A stretch of 64,000 bases of DNA from Pseudomonas weihenstephanensis. Its GTDB lineage: Bacteria; Pseudomonadota; Gammaproteobacteria; Pseudomonadales; Pseudomonadaceae. A program made the translations under genes and the position numbers. The DNA lies in NCBI RefSeq assembly GCF_001043055.1, contig NZ_JYLF01000012.1:62001-126000 (forward strand). The letters run 5' to 3'. The notes beneath the pieces are model-generated. The model did not search any database and was not told the origin of the DNA. It saw only the letters and a list, made by a program, of their open reading frames with translations. This document shows positions 1-7,077 of the stretch, in pieces. Numbering within the stretch: the stretch's first letter is position 1; each line of letters opens with the position of its first letter.

Positions 1-1
1 A

Positions 2-607
2 GGCGAAAAAGCCTTCAAGGGGCTGGTGGATGATGGCCTCAAAGACCTCAAAAGTGCGTCGAGCGACACCCGGGTCGATGACTTCGCCAATCGTCTGGCG
101 GCGCTCACCCAGGCGGCCGTGCCCAAAACGGCGAATGCACTGCCGGTCAACCAGCCTTTGGCCATGCACCAGAGCGGCTGGTCTGAAGAAGTGGTCAATC
201 GGGTGATGTACCTCTCCAGCGCCAACCTCAAGTCGGCAGACATCCAGTTGGAGCCGGCCGAGTTAGGGCGTTTGGATATCCGGGTCAACCTGACGGCTGA
301 CCAGCCTGCGCAGGTCAACTTCATGAGTGGGCATGCGGGCGTACGTGAAGCCCTGGAAGGCCAAATGTTCCGTTTGCGTGAGATGTTTGCGCAGCAGGGG
401 ATGGGGCAGGTCGACGTCAACGTGTCAGATCAGTCGCGCAACTGGCAAGGTCAAGGTCAAGAACAGCAGAACCAAAGCCGCGCTAACAGCACGGGCAATG
501 GCGGGCGACTTGACGGCGGGGCGGATGACGAGGGGGCGGTGGCAGGCGTTGAAGCGGCTGCGCCCAGCGTGATTTTGGGCTCCAGCGCCGTCGACTATTA
601 CGCCTGA
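2..607 (+). CDS. fliK: Flagellar hook-length control protein, C-terminal part (partial)
   Basis: This is the 3' end of fliK; the reading frame is open from base 2, so the start lies upstream of the window. FliK is the secreted molecular ruler that measures the hook and makes FlhB switch export from hook to filament subunits. The visible part contains the conserved C-terminal hook-length domain: the LEPAELGRLDIRV segment (about 247-285) is the family hallmark, followed by a helical stretch with REALEGQMFRLREMF and a Gln/Asn/Gly-rich tail. It is directly followed by fliL and the switch and export genes, the normal Pseudomonas order. The N-terminal secretion signal and Pro/Gln-rich middle are not in the window. 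Confidence 0.93.
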   Translation, partial: GEKAFKGLVDDGLKDLKSASSDTRVDDFANRLAALTQAAVPKTANALPVNQPLAMHQSGWSEEVVNRVMYLSSANLKSADIQLEPAELGRLDIRVNLTADQPAQVNFMSGHAGVREALEGQMFRLREMFAQQGMGQVDVNVSDQSRNWQGQGQEQQNQSRANSTGNGGRLDGGADDEGAVAGVEAAAPSVILGSSAVDYYA

Positions 608-788
608 CTCTTGTCAGGTCGTCGCTGACGCGTCGTGCGAGGCTGCGAGCGGGTGCGTTGCGCCCGCACTCTCATTCCCCCACAGACCTGAAGCACCTTA
701 CTCACCGGGTTTGCGCCGGCTGCGCGCCCGATCGCCGCCTCGTCCCGCAGCAGCACCTGCAAGGTCGATTTCAACGATGCCCTCACTT

Positions 789-805
789 CTGGCATAACAC
801 TTGCT
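789..805 (+). promoter_or_regulatory. Sigma-54 (RpoN) promoter candidate for the fliL operon
   Basis: CTGGCATAACACTTGCT carries the -24 GG and -12 GC dinucleotides exactly 10 bases apart and 11 of the best-conserved positions of the RpoN consensus. The predicted transcription start would be near 816, about 40 bases before the fliL ATG. RpoN/FleQ control of fliL-flhB is established for Pseudomonas; the site itself is read from sequence only. Confidence 0.72.
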
Positions 806-854
806 CTTGCCTTGCCGTGCACCTGTGAAAATCGAATAGTGACGGATTATTGGC

Positions 855-1346
855 ATGGCGAAGAGCGACGCAGTGAAAGACCCCGCCCAGAAAGGCAAAT
901 TCAAGCTGATCATCCTGATCGTGGTAGCGCTGCTGCTGGCGATTGGCGTGTCGGTGGGTGCTACCTGGTATTTCATGCACAGCGCGCAGAGCAAGCCTGA
1001 AGCCGTGATCGACCCTAATGTGAAAGTCGCGGCCATTTATGAGCCGATGGCACCCGCGTTTGTGGTCAATTACAACGCCAATGGCCGCCAGCGCTACATG
1101 CAGCTCAGCATGACCATGCAGGCCCGTAACCAGGCCGATCTTGATGCACTCAAAGTGCACATGCCGGTGATCCGTAACAACCTGGTGATGCTGTTTTCCG
1201 GTGAGACCTTCGACAGCATCGCCACACCGGTCGGCCAGGAAATGCTGCGTCAAAAAGCGACTGCCAGCGTGCAGGCCGTGGCGCAAAAAGAGCTCGGCAA
1301 AGTGGTCGTCGATCAGGTGCTCTTTACTAACTTCGTATTGCAGTAG
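855..1346 (+). CDS. fliL: Flagellar basal body-associated protein FliL
   Basis: FliL is a single-pass inner-membrane protein that rings the stator units around the flagellar motor and supports torque at high load. The 163-residue product has a short basic N-terminus, one hydrophobic segment (about residues 15-37, LIILIVVALLLAIGVSVGA) and a periplasmic domain with the family pattern of FVVNYN followed by YMQLSMTMQAR and a C-terminal VDQVLFTNFVLQ. Length and layout match FliL. It is the first gene after the sigma-54-like site at 789-805 and lies 9 bases before fliM, so it leads the fliLMNOPQR-flhB transcription unit. Confidence 0.95.
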   Translation: MAKSDAVKDPAQKGKFKLIILIVVALLLAIGVSVGATWYFMHSAQSKPEAVIDPNVKVAAIYEPMAPAFVVNYNANGRQRYMQLSMTMQARNQADLDALKVHMPVIRNNLVMLFSGETFDSIATPVGQEMLRQKATASVQAVAQKELGKVVVDQVLFTNFVLQ

Positions 1347-1355
1347 GATCACGAC

Positions 1356-2324
1356 ATGGCCGTGCAAGACCTGCTGTCCCAGGATGAGATCGACGCGCTG
1401 TTGCATGGCGTTGATGACGGTCTGGTACAGACCGAAATGGCTGCCGAACCCGGCAGTGTCAAAAGTTACGACCTGACCAGTCAGGACCGTATTGTTCGTG
1501 GGCGCATGCCGACCCTCGAAATGATCAACGAGCGTTTCGCCCGTTACACCCGCATCAGCATGTTCAATATGCTGCGCCGCTCCGCTGACGTGGCGGTGGG
1601 CGGGGTACAGGTGATGAAGTTCGGTGAATACGTGCATTCGCTGTACGTGCCCACCAGCCTCAACCTGGTCAAGATCAAGCCGTTGCGCGGCACCGCGCTG
1701 TTTATCCTGGACGCCAAACTGGTGTTCAAGCTGGTCGACAACTTCTTCGGTGGCGACGGCCGCCACGCCAAGATCGAAGGCCGTGAGTTCACCCCGACCG
1801 AGTTGCGGGTGGTGCGCATGGTGCTGGAGCAAGCGTTCATTGATTTGAAAGAGGCTTGGCAGGCGATCATGGAAGTCAATTTCGAGTACATCAACTCGGA
1901 AGTGAACCCGGCCATGGCCAATATCGTCGGTCCGAGCGAGGCGATTGTGGTCTCCACGTTCCATATCGAACTCGACGGCGGTGGCGGCGATCTGCACGTG
2001 ACCATGCCGTACTCAATGATCGAGCCGGTGCGTGAAATGCTCGACGCCGGTTTCCAGTCCGACCTCGACGATCAGGACGAGCGCTGGAGCAAGGCGCTGC
2101 GCGAAGACGTGCTGGATGTCAGCGTGCCGCTCAGTGCCACGGTGGCGCGCCGTCAATTGCGCCTGCGTGACATCTTGCACATGCAGCCCGGTGACGTGAT
2201 CCCGATTGAATTACAGGACGAGCTGGTGATGCGTGCCAATGGCGTGCCATCGTTCAAGGTCAAACTGGGCTCGCACAAGGGCAATCTCGCCCTGCAAGTG
2301 GTTGAGCCTATCGAGCGGCGTTAA
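1356..2324 (+). CDS. fliM: Flagellar motor switch protein FliM
   Basis: FliM forms the middle ring of the cytoplasmic C-ring and receives CheY-P to reverse the motor. The 322-residue product starts with the conserved CheY-binding peptide (residues 8-16, LSQDEIDALL), followed by the CheC-like middle domain (roughly 45-235, with INERFARYTR and the GG-type MKFGEYVHSL region) and a C-terminal SpoA domain (about 245-320) that pairs with FliN. Length is typical. It follows fliL by 9 bases and precedes fliN. The EIDALL peptide is worth comparing with similar motifs in CheA, CheZ and FliN of this window. Confidence 0.97.
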   Translation: MAVQDLLSQDEIDALLHGVDDGLVQTEMAAEPGSVKSYDLTSQDRIVRGRMPTLEMINERFARYTRISMFNMLRRSADVAVGGVQVMKFGEYVHSLYVPTSLNLVKIKPLRGTALFILDAKLVFKLVDNFFGGDGRHAKIEGREFTPTELRVVRMVLEQAFIDLKEAWQAIMEVNFEYINSEVNPAMANIVGPSEAIVVSTFHIELDGGGGDLHVTMPYSMIEPVREMLDAGFQSDLDDQDERWSKALREDVLDVSVPLSATVARRQLRLRDILHMQPGDVIPIELQDELVMRANGVPSFKVKLGSHKGNLALQVVEPIERR

Positions 2325-2380
2325 GCGCCGTCTTCAAGAATTCGCTATGTAACTGATTGACTGCCCGCCGAGGACAAATG

Positions 2381-2848
2381 ATGGCTGACGAACACGATAT
2401 AACTTCTGCCGAAGACCAGGCGCTCGCCGATGAATGGGCGGCTGCGCTGGAAGAAACTGGCGAAGTGGGCCAGCACGACATCGACGCCTTGCTGGCGGCA
2501 GATGCGGCCAAGGCCCCGGCTTCCAATCGCTTGCCGATGGAAGAATTTGGCAGCGTGCCGCGCAATAACGACCCGGTGACGCTGGACGGCCCCAACCTGG
2601 ACGTGATTCTGGATATTCCGGTCTCGATCTCCATGGAAGTGGGCAGCACCGACATCAACATTCGTAACCTGCTGCAACTCAACCAGGGATCGGTAATCGA
2701 GCTGGACCGCCTGGCCGGCGAGCCGCTGGATGTGCTGGTCAACGGCACCCTGATTGCGCACGGTGAAGTGGTTGTGGTCAACGAAAAGTTCGGCATTCGC
2801 CTGACTGACGTGATCAGCCCAAGCGAACGCATCAAGAAGCTGCGCTAA
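2381..2848 (+). CDS. fliN: Flagellar motor switch protein FliN
   Basis: FliN forms the base of the C-ring and docks the export ATPase complex. The 155-residue product has an acidic N-terminal extension of about 70 residues and a C-terminal SpoA domain (about 75-155; DIPVSISMEVGSTDINIRNLL, then GEPLDVLVNGTLIAHGEVVVVNEKFGIRLT). The ATG at 2381 was preferred to the adjacent ATG at 2378 because GAGGA (2370-2374) then lies 6 bases upstream. Within the N-terminal extension, GQHDIDALLAAD resembles the FliM CheY-binding peptide. FliM is upstream and fliO starts at the base after the stop codon. Confidence 0.95.
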   Translation: MADEHDITSAEDQALADEWAAALEETGEVGQHDIDALLAADAAKAPASNRLPMEEFGSVPRNNDPVTLDGPNLDVILDIPVSISMEVGSTDINIRNLLQLNQGSVIELDRLAGEPLDVLVNGTLIAHGEVVVVNEKFGIRLTDVISPSERIKKLR

Positions 2849-3289
2849 GTGAAGCGGTTACTCGGCGGTTTACTGGCGTTCCCTTTAAGCGTGCTGGCGG
2901 CCGAGCCGGCTGCAACGGCCACCGCTGCTGTCGCGCCCGTGGTGGGCAGTGGCATCGGCGGGCAGCTCACGCAACTGGTGTTGGGCTTGCTGCTGGTGCT
3001 GGGCCTGATCTTTGGTCTGGCCTGGCTGCTGCGCAGGGTTCAGCACGCCGGGCCGCGTCAGGGGCAGGTGATCGAACTCATCAGCTCGCGTGCGCTGGGC
3101 GCGCGTGACCGGTTGGTGCTGGTGCAGGTGGGCAATGAGCAAATTTTGTTGGGCTTGACGCCGGGGCGTATCACGCCGCTGCATGTGCTCAAGGAGCCGG
3201 TGCAATTGCCGGAGTCTTCGCAGCCTGCAACGCCGGAGTTTGCCAAGCGCCTGATGGAACTGATGGGTAATCAAAAGGACAAGCCGTAA
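2849..3289 (+). CDS. fliO: Flagellar biosynthesis protein FliO
   Basis: FliO is a small membrane protein that helps assemble the FliP ring of the export gate. The 146-residue product has an N-terminal hydrophobic signal-like segment ending near LAAEPAA, a second strong membrane segment (about residues 40-62, QLVLGLLLVLGLIFGLAWLL) and a cytoplasmic domain with ELISSRALGARDRLVLVQVG and the LLGLTPGRI motif typical of FliO. The start is GTG, directly abutting the fliN stop. The stop codon overlaps the fliP ATG by one base (TAATG), so translation of the two genes is likely coupled. Confidence 0.92.
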   Translation: MKRLLGGLLAFPLSVLAAEPAATATAAVAPVVGSGIGGQLTQLVLGLLLVLGLIFGLAWLLRRVQHAGPRQGQVIELISSRALGARDRLVLVQVGNEQILLGLTPGRITPLHVLKEPVQLPESSQPATPEFAKRLMELMGNQKDKP

Positions 3290-4032
3290 TGCGTTTAGTC
3301 ATTGCGCTGTTGTTAGCGCTGGCCGCGCCGTTGGCGTTCGGCGCCGACCCGTTGTCGATCCCGGCCATTACCTTGGGTACCGGTGCCAACGGGCAGCAGG
3401 AATATTCGGTCAGCTTGCAAATTCTGCTGATCATGACAGCGCTGAGCTTTATCCCGGCGTTCGTCATGCTGATGACCAGCTTTACGCGCATCATCATTGT
3501 GTTTTCCATCCTGCGTCAGGCGCTGGGCTTGCAGCAAACGCCGTCAAACCAGATTTTGACGGGCATGGCGCTGTTTTTGACTATGTTCATCATGGCCCCG
3601 GTGTTCGACAAAATTAACGAAAACGCCTTGCAGCCTTACCTGGCGGAAAAGCTCTCGGCGCAGGATGCGATCCTTAAGGCAGAAGGCCCGATCAAGGACT
3701 TCATGCTGGCTCAAACCCGCACCAGTGACCTTGAGCTGTTCATGCGTTTGTCCAAGCGCACGGACATCGCCACCCCGGATGCGGCGCCTTTGACCATTCT
3801 GGTGCCGGCGTTTGTGACCTCCGAGCTTAAAACGGCGTTTCAGATCGGTTTTATGATCTTCATTCCGTTCCTGATCATCGATCTGGTGGTGGCCAGTGTG
3901 CTGATGGCCATGGGGATGATGATGCTGTCGCCGCTGATTATTTCGCTGCCGTTCAAGATCATGCTGTTTGTTCTGGTGGATGGCTGGGCGTTGATTATCG
4001 GTACGCTGGCCAGCAGTTTTGGCGGAGTGTGA
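3289..4032 (+). CDS. fliP: Flagellar export gate protein FliP
   Basis: FliP is the main channel-forming subunit (FliP5FliQ4FliR1) of the flagellar type III export gate. The 247-residue product begins with a cleavable signal peptide (ALLLALAAPLAFGA), as usual for FliP. It shows the family signatures FIPAFVMLMTSFTRIIIV, RQALGLQQTPSNQILTGMALFLT and the C-terminal LPFKIMLFVLVDGW. Four membrane segments are visible. It overlaps fliO by one base and is followed by fliQ after 23 bases. Confidence 0.97.
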   Translation: MRLVIALLLALAAPLAFGADPLSIPAITLGTGANGQQEYSVSLQILLIMTALSFIPAFVMLMTSFTRIIIVFSILRQALGLQQTPSNQILTGMALFLTMFIMAPVFDKINENALQPYLAEKLSAQDAILKAEGPIKDFMLAQTRTSDLELFMRLSKRTDIATPDAAPLTILVPAFVTSELKTAFQIGFMIFIPFLIIDLVVASVLMAMGMMMLSPLIISLPFKIMLFVLVDGWALIIGTLASSFGGV

Positions 4033-4055
4033 GTCATGCCCGGGAGTAATGCGCA

Positions 4056-4325
4056 ATGACCCCAGAAGTCGCGGTTGACCTGTTTCGCAGTGCTTTGTGG
4101 CTGACCACCATGATGGTGGCTGTGTTGGTGGTGCCCAGCTTGTTGGTGGGTTTGATGGTGGCCATGTTTCAGGCCGCCACCCAAATCAACGAACAAACCT
4201 TGAGCTTTTTGCCACGCTTGCTGGTGATGCTGGTCACCTTGATCGTGGCGGGGCCGTGGTTGGTGCAGACCTTTATGGAATACATCCTGTCGTTGTACGG
4301 CAGCATTCCGCAGTTGATCGGCTAA
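4056..4325 (+). CDS. fliQ: Flagellar export gate protein FliQ
   Basis: FliQ is an 89-residue protein with two hydrophobic hairpin helices (about 16-40 and 50-75) that packs around FliP/FliR in the export gate. The TPEVAVDLFRSALW start and the MFQAATQINEQTLSFLPRLL segment are family hallmarks. Length is exactly typical. The stop codon is followed immediately by the fliR ATG with no spacer, so fliQ and fliR are probably translationally coupled. Confidence 0.97.
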   Translation: MTPEVAVDLFRSALWLTTMMVAVLVVPSLLVGLMVAMFQAATQINEQTLSFLPRLLVMLVTLIVAGPWLVQTFMEYILSLYGSIPQLIG

Positions 4326-5108
4326 ATGTCGCTGCTTGCCCTGACGGACGCGCAGATCAGTACCTGGGTCGCCAGCTTTATGCTGCCGCTGTTTCGGGTA
4401 GGCGCAGTGTTGACCACCATGCCGATCATCGGCACCACCCTGGTGCCCAAGCGCATCAAGCTGTTTTTGTCGATAGCCATCACTTTGGCCATCATGCCGA
4501 GCTTGCCGCCGCTGCCGACGGTAAACCCGCTGGACCTCAGTGGGTTGATGTTGATTGCCGAGCAAATCATCATCGGCGCCTTGCTCGGGTTTTCGCTGCA
4601 ATTGTTTTTTCAGGCGTTTGTGGTGGCCGGGCAAATTGTGGCGATCCAGATGGGCATGGGCTTCGCCTCCATGGTCGACCCGGCCAACGGGGTCAACGTA
4701 GCGGTCATCGGGCAGTTCTTCACCATGCTGGTGACGTTGTTGTTTCTGTCCATGAACGGGCACCTGGTGGTGTTTGAGGTGCTCACCGAAAGCTTCACCA
4801 CCTTACCAGTGGGAGGCGGGTTGCTGACGCATCACTTCTGGGAAGTGGTTGGCAAGCTCGGTTGGGTGCTGGGTGCCGCCTTGCTGCTGGTGCTGCCAGC
4901 GATCACCGCGCTGTTGGTGGTCAACATCGCATTCGGCGTGATGACCCGTGCGGCCCCGCAATTGAACATTTTCGCCATCGGCTTTCCGCTGACCCTGGTG
5001 CTGGGCATGGTGATCCTGTGGATCAGCCTGGCGGACATTCTCAATCAGTATCAACCGCTGGCCACCGAGGCCTTGCAGTTTTTACGTGACTTGGCACAGG
5101 CGCGCTAG
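4326..5108 (+). CDS. fliR: Flagellar export gate protein FliR
   Basis: FliR is the single-copy subunit that caps the FliP/FliQ helical gate. The 260-residue product has about six hydrophobic segments and the conserved stretches RVGAVLTTMPIIGT, GFSLQLFFQAFVVAGQIVAIQMG, FASMVDPANG and RAAPQLNIFAIGFPLTLVLG. Length is typical. It starts at the base after the fliQ stop and is followed two bases later by flhB. Confidence 0.97.
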   Translation: MSLLALTDAQISTWVASFMLPLFRVGAVLTTMPIIGTTLVPKRIKLFLSIAITLAIMPSLPPLPTVNPLDLSGLMLIAEQIIIGALLGFSLQLFFQAFVVAGQIVAIQMGMGFASMVDPANGVNVAVIGQFFTMLVTLLFLSMNGHLVVFEVLTESFTTLPVGGGLLTHHFWEVVGKLGWVLGAALLLVLPAITALLVVNIAFGVMTRAAPQLNIFAIGFPLTLVLGMVILWISLADILNQYQPLATEALQFLRDLAQAR

Positions 5109-5110
5109 CG

Positions 5111-6247
5111 ATGGCCGAAAGCGAGAGTGGCGCCGATAAAACAGAAGACCCCACGGAGAAACGAAAAAAAGACTCCAGGGAAAAGGGCGAGATCGCGCGC
5201 TCGAAAGAACTCAATACGCTGGCAATCATGCTCGCAGGCTCCATCGGCTTGATCATCTTCGGCGGTGCGCTGGCGCAGGACATGATGGAAATCATGCGCT
5301 ACAACTTCAGCATCAGCCGTGAAGTGCTGCTCAACACTGACTCGATGGGCGCCTTCCTCCTGCATTCAGGCAAGATCGCCCTGGTGGCGTTGCAGCCGGT
5401 ACTTATTACCTTGTTGATTGCAGCGTTGATCGGGCCTATTGCACTGGGCGGCTGGTTGTTCGCGGCGGGCAGCCTGGCCCCCAAATTCAGCCGCATGAAT
5501 CCTGCGGCGGGCATCAAGCGCATGTTCTCGGCCAAGGCGCTGGTCGAGCTGCTCAAGGCGTTGGCCAAGTTTTTTATCATCTTGATTGTGGCGTTGTTGG
5601 TGCTCAAGTCCGACATCGACGACTTGCAGCGCATCTCCCGTGAACCCCTTGAATCGGCCGTCATCCACAGCTTGCAAGTGGTGGCGTGGAGTGCCTTGTG
5701 GATGGCTTGCGGGTTGATCCTGATTGCGGCCGTGGACGTGCCGGTGCAGTTGTGGGAAAGCCACAAGAAACTGCTGATGACCAAGCAGGAGGTGCGCGAT
5801 GAGCACAAGGATCAGGAAGGTCGCCCGGAAGTTAAGCAACGAATCCGCCAGACCCAGCGTGAGATGAGTCAGCGCCGGATGATGAGCGCCATCCCGGATG
5901 CCGACGTCATCATCACCAACCCGACCCACTTTGCTGTCGCTCTGAAATACGACCCGGAGAAGGGCGCTGCGCCCATGCTGCTGGCCAAGGGCAGCGACTT
6001 TCTGGCGCTCAAGATCCGTGAAATTGGCGCCAAGCACGACATCCTGCTGCTGGAGTCGCCCGCGTTGGCGCGCTCCATCTACTACTCCACCGAGCTGGAT
6101 CAGGAAATCCCCGCAGGCCTGTACTTGGCCGTGGCGCAGGTCTTGGCCTACGTCTACCAGATCCGCCAGCACCAGGCGGGCAAAGGCAAGCGGCCTGATC
6201 CTCTGAGCGATCTGCCGATCCCGCCGGATTTACGTCGCGACGAGTAA
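5111..6247 (+). CDS. flhB: Flagellar export switch protein FlhB
   Basis: FlhB is the export-gate component that self-cleaves and, with FliK, switches substrate class. The 378-residue product has the charged N-terminus (EDPTEKRKKDSREKG), four membrane segments (about 35-55, 85-120, 148-166, 190-210) and the cytoplasmic autocleavage motif N-P-T-H at residues 270-273, followed by FAVALKYDPEKGAAP. All key residues for autocleavage are present. It ends the fliLMNOPQR-flhB unit. A separate FlhB C-domain homologue occurs at 23773-24093. Confidence 0.97.
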   Translation: MAESESGADKTEDPTEKRKKDSREKGEIARSKELNTLAIMLAGSIGLIIFGGALAQDMMEIMRYNFSISREVLLNTDSMGAFLLHSGKIALVALQPVLITLLIAALIGPIALGGWLFAAGSLAPKFSRMNPAAGIKRMFSAKALVELLKALAKFFIILIVALLVLKSDIDDLQRISREPLESAVIHSLQVVAWSALWMACGLILIAAVDVPVQLWESHKKLLMTKQEVRDEHKDQEGRPEVKQRIRQTQREMSQRRMMSAIPDADVIITNPTHFAVALKYDPEKGAAPMLLAKGSDFLALKIREIGAKHDILLLESPALARSIYYSTELDQEIPAGLYLAVAQVLAYVYQIRQHQAGKGKRPDPLSDLPIPPDLRRDE

Positions 6248-6351
6248 CGTGGCGCAGGCTGTCAGCTTTGGCAGTATCGGGTTGGCGCAAACCTGCTTAA
6301 CTGAACCTTGAGCGCACCCTGGCGTTTCGTCGTTTGCAATGGAGATGCACG

Positions 6352-6921
6352 ATGCCTATCGAGTTGACCCTCATCCCTGACGGTTCAGTCAAAACCTATG
6401 CGTTAAGCGGGTCTCACGGGTTGGCTATGGCTGAGCTGGAGGGCTTGTTTCCGTCATTTCCTGTGCTGGATGCCACCTTTGCGATTTTCTGGCTGGATCA
6501 AGCGCCCGATCAGCATGTGGTGGGTTTTAGTACCGAAGGTGAAGATTTGCTGGCGGTTATTTCATTGCCCACGGTACCGCAGGGGTACGGGCGCGAAGAC
6601 TACTACGCCGCTGTGCTGGAGCGCTGTGAAAAAGAGCGCGAGACCCTGTTGAGCTTTCTGCGTAAGTCGTTGAGTTTCGAAGGCATTAACGGGATGTGCG
6701 CGCGCAGCTTCATTCTGTGCAATCTGGTGCGTCAATTGAAGCTTGAGAGTGTGCCGGTGTGGAAAGATCGACCGCATACCCGAGACGGGCGTTGCGGCGA
6801 TATTTTGATTGGGGGTCGAGGTTCGAAGGGTTATGAGCCTAATCGCAAGATCGATGTGGTGTTTGGCGTTAGCAGTAGCGCCTGCCTGGTGATTGATTTG
6901 GGTGAGTGGCGCTGGAACTGA
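6352..6921 (+). CDS. Unrecognised protein between flhB and flhA
   Basis: I do not recognise this 189-residue protein. The ATG at 6352 was chosen over an upstream TTG (6334) because GGAG (6341-6344) lies 7 bases before it. The sequence looks genuinely coding: no internal stops, a mixed alpha/beta composition, soluble, no signal peptide or membrane segment. It has an aromatic-rich first half (ATFAIFWLDQAPDQHVVGF), a central helix (YYAAVLERCEKERETLLSFLRKSL), several Cys residues and a Gly/Arg-rich segment (CGDILIGGRGSKGYEPNRK) before a C-terminal LVIDLGEWRW. It lies in the same direction as its neighbours, 104 bases after flhB and upstream of the promoter-like site of flhA, where most Pseudomonas clusters have no gene. 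Confidence 0.7.
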   Translation: MPIELTLIPDGSVKTYALSGSHGLAMAELEGLFPSFPVLDATFAIFWLDQAPDQHVVGFSTEGEDLLAVISLPTVPQGYGREDYYAAVLERCEKERETLLSFLRKSLSFEGINGMCARSFILCNLVRQLKLESVPVWKDRPHTRDGRCGDILIGGRGSKGYEPNRKIDVVFGVSSSACLVIDLGEWRWN

Positions 6922-7006
6922 GCGGTTTAGGCCTGCGTAACGCCCCGGCCCTCACCCAGAGGGCTGGGGAGTGGGTTTTCGAATCTGATGTGGCCATTTG
7001 CCAAAG

Positions 7007-7023
7007 TTGGAAGGGTTCTTGCA
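7007..7023 (+). promoter_or_regulatory. Sigma-54 promoter candidate for flhA
   Basis: TTGGAAGGGTTCTTGCA has GG and GC separated by 10 bases and closely fits the RpoN -24/-12 consensus, with A replacing C after the GG. It lies 55 bases before the flhA ATG, an appropriate distance. flhA is a FleQ/RpoN target in P. aeruginosa; the assignment here is from sequence alone. Confidence 0.68.
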
Positions 7024-7077
7024 AAGGCAGGCTTCACGGCGCATATGGCGTCAAAAGTTTGCTAAAGGTTTCTTGCA

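Noticed and set aside
649..667. GCGGGTGC-GTT-GCGCCCGC hairpin after fliK
   Set aside because: One mismatch in the stem and no T-run; too weak to call a terminator.
783..1997. 404-codon open frame on the minus strand opposite fliL/fliM
   Set aside because: Extremely rich in His, Asp and Gln, with no family motifs; it is the antisense shadow of GC-biased codons in fliL and fliM.
7045..7062. Second sigma-54-like TGGC...TTTGC before flhA
   Set aside because: The GG to GC distance is 12 bases instead of 10, so it does not have the required geometry.
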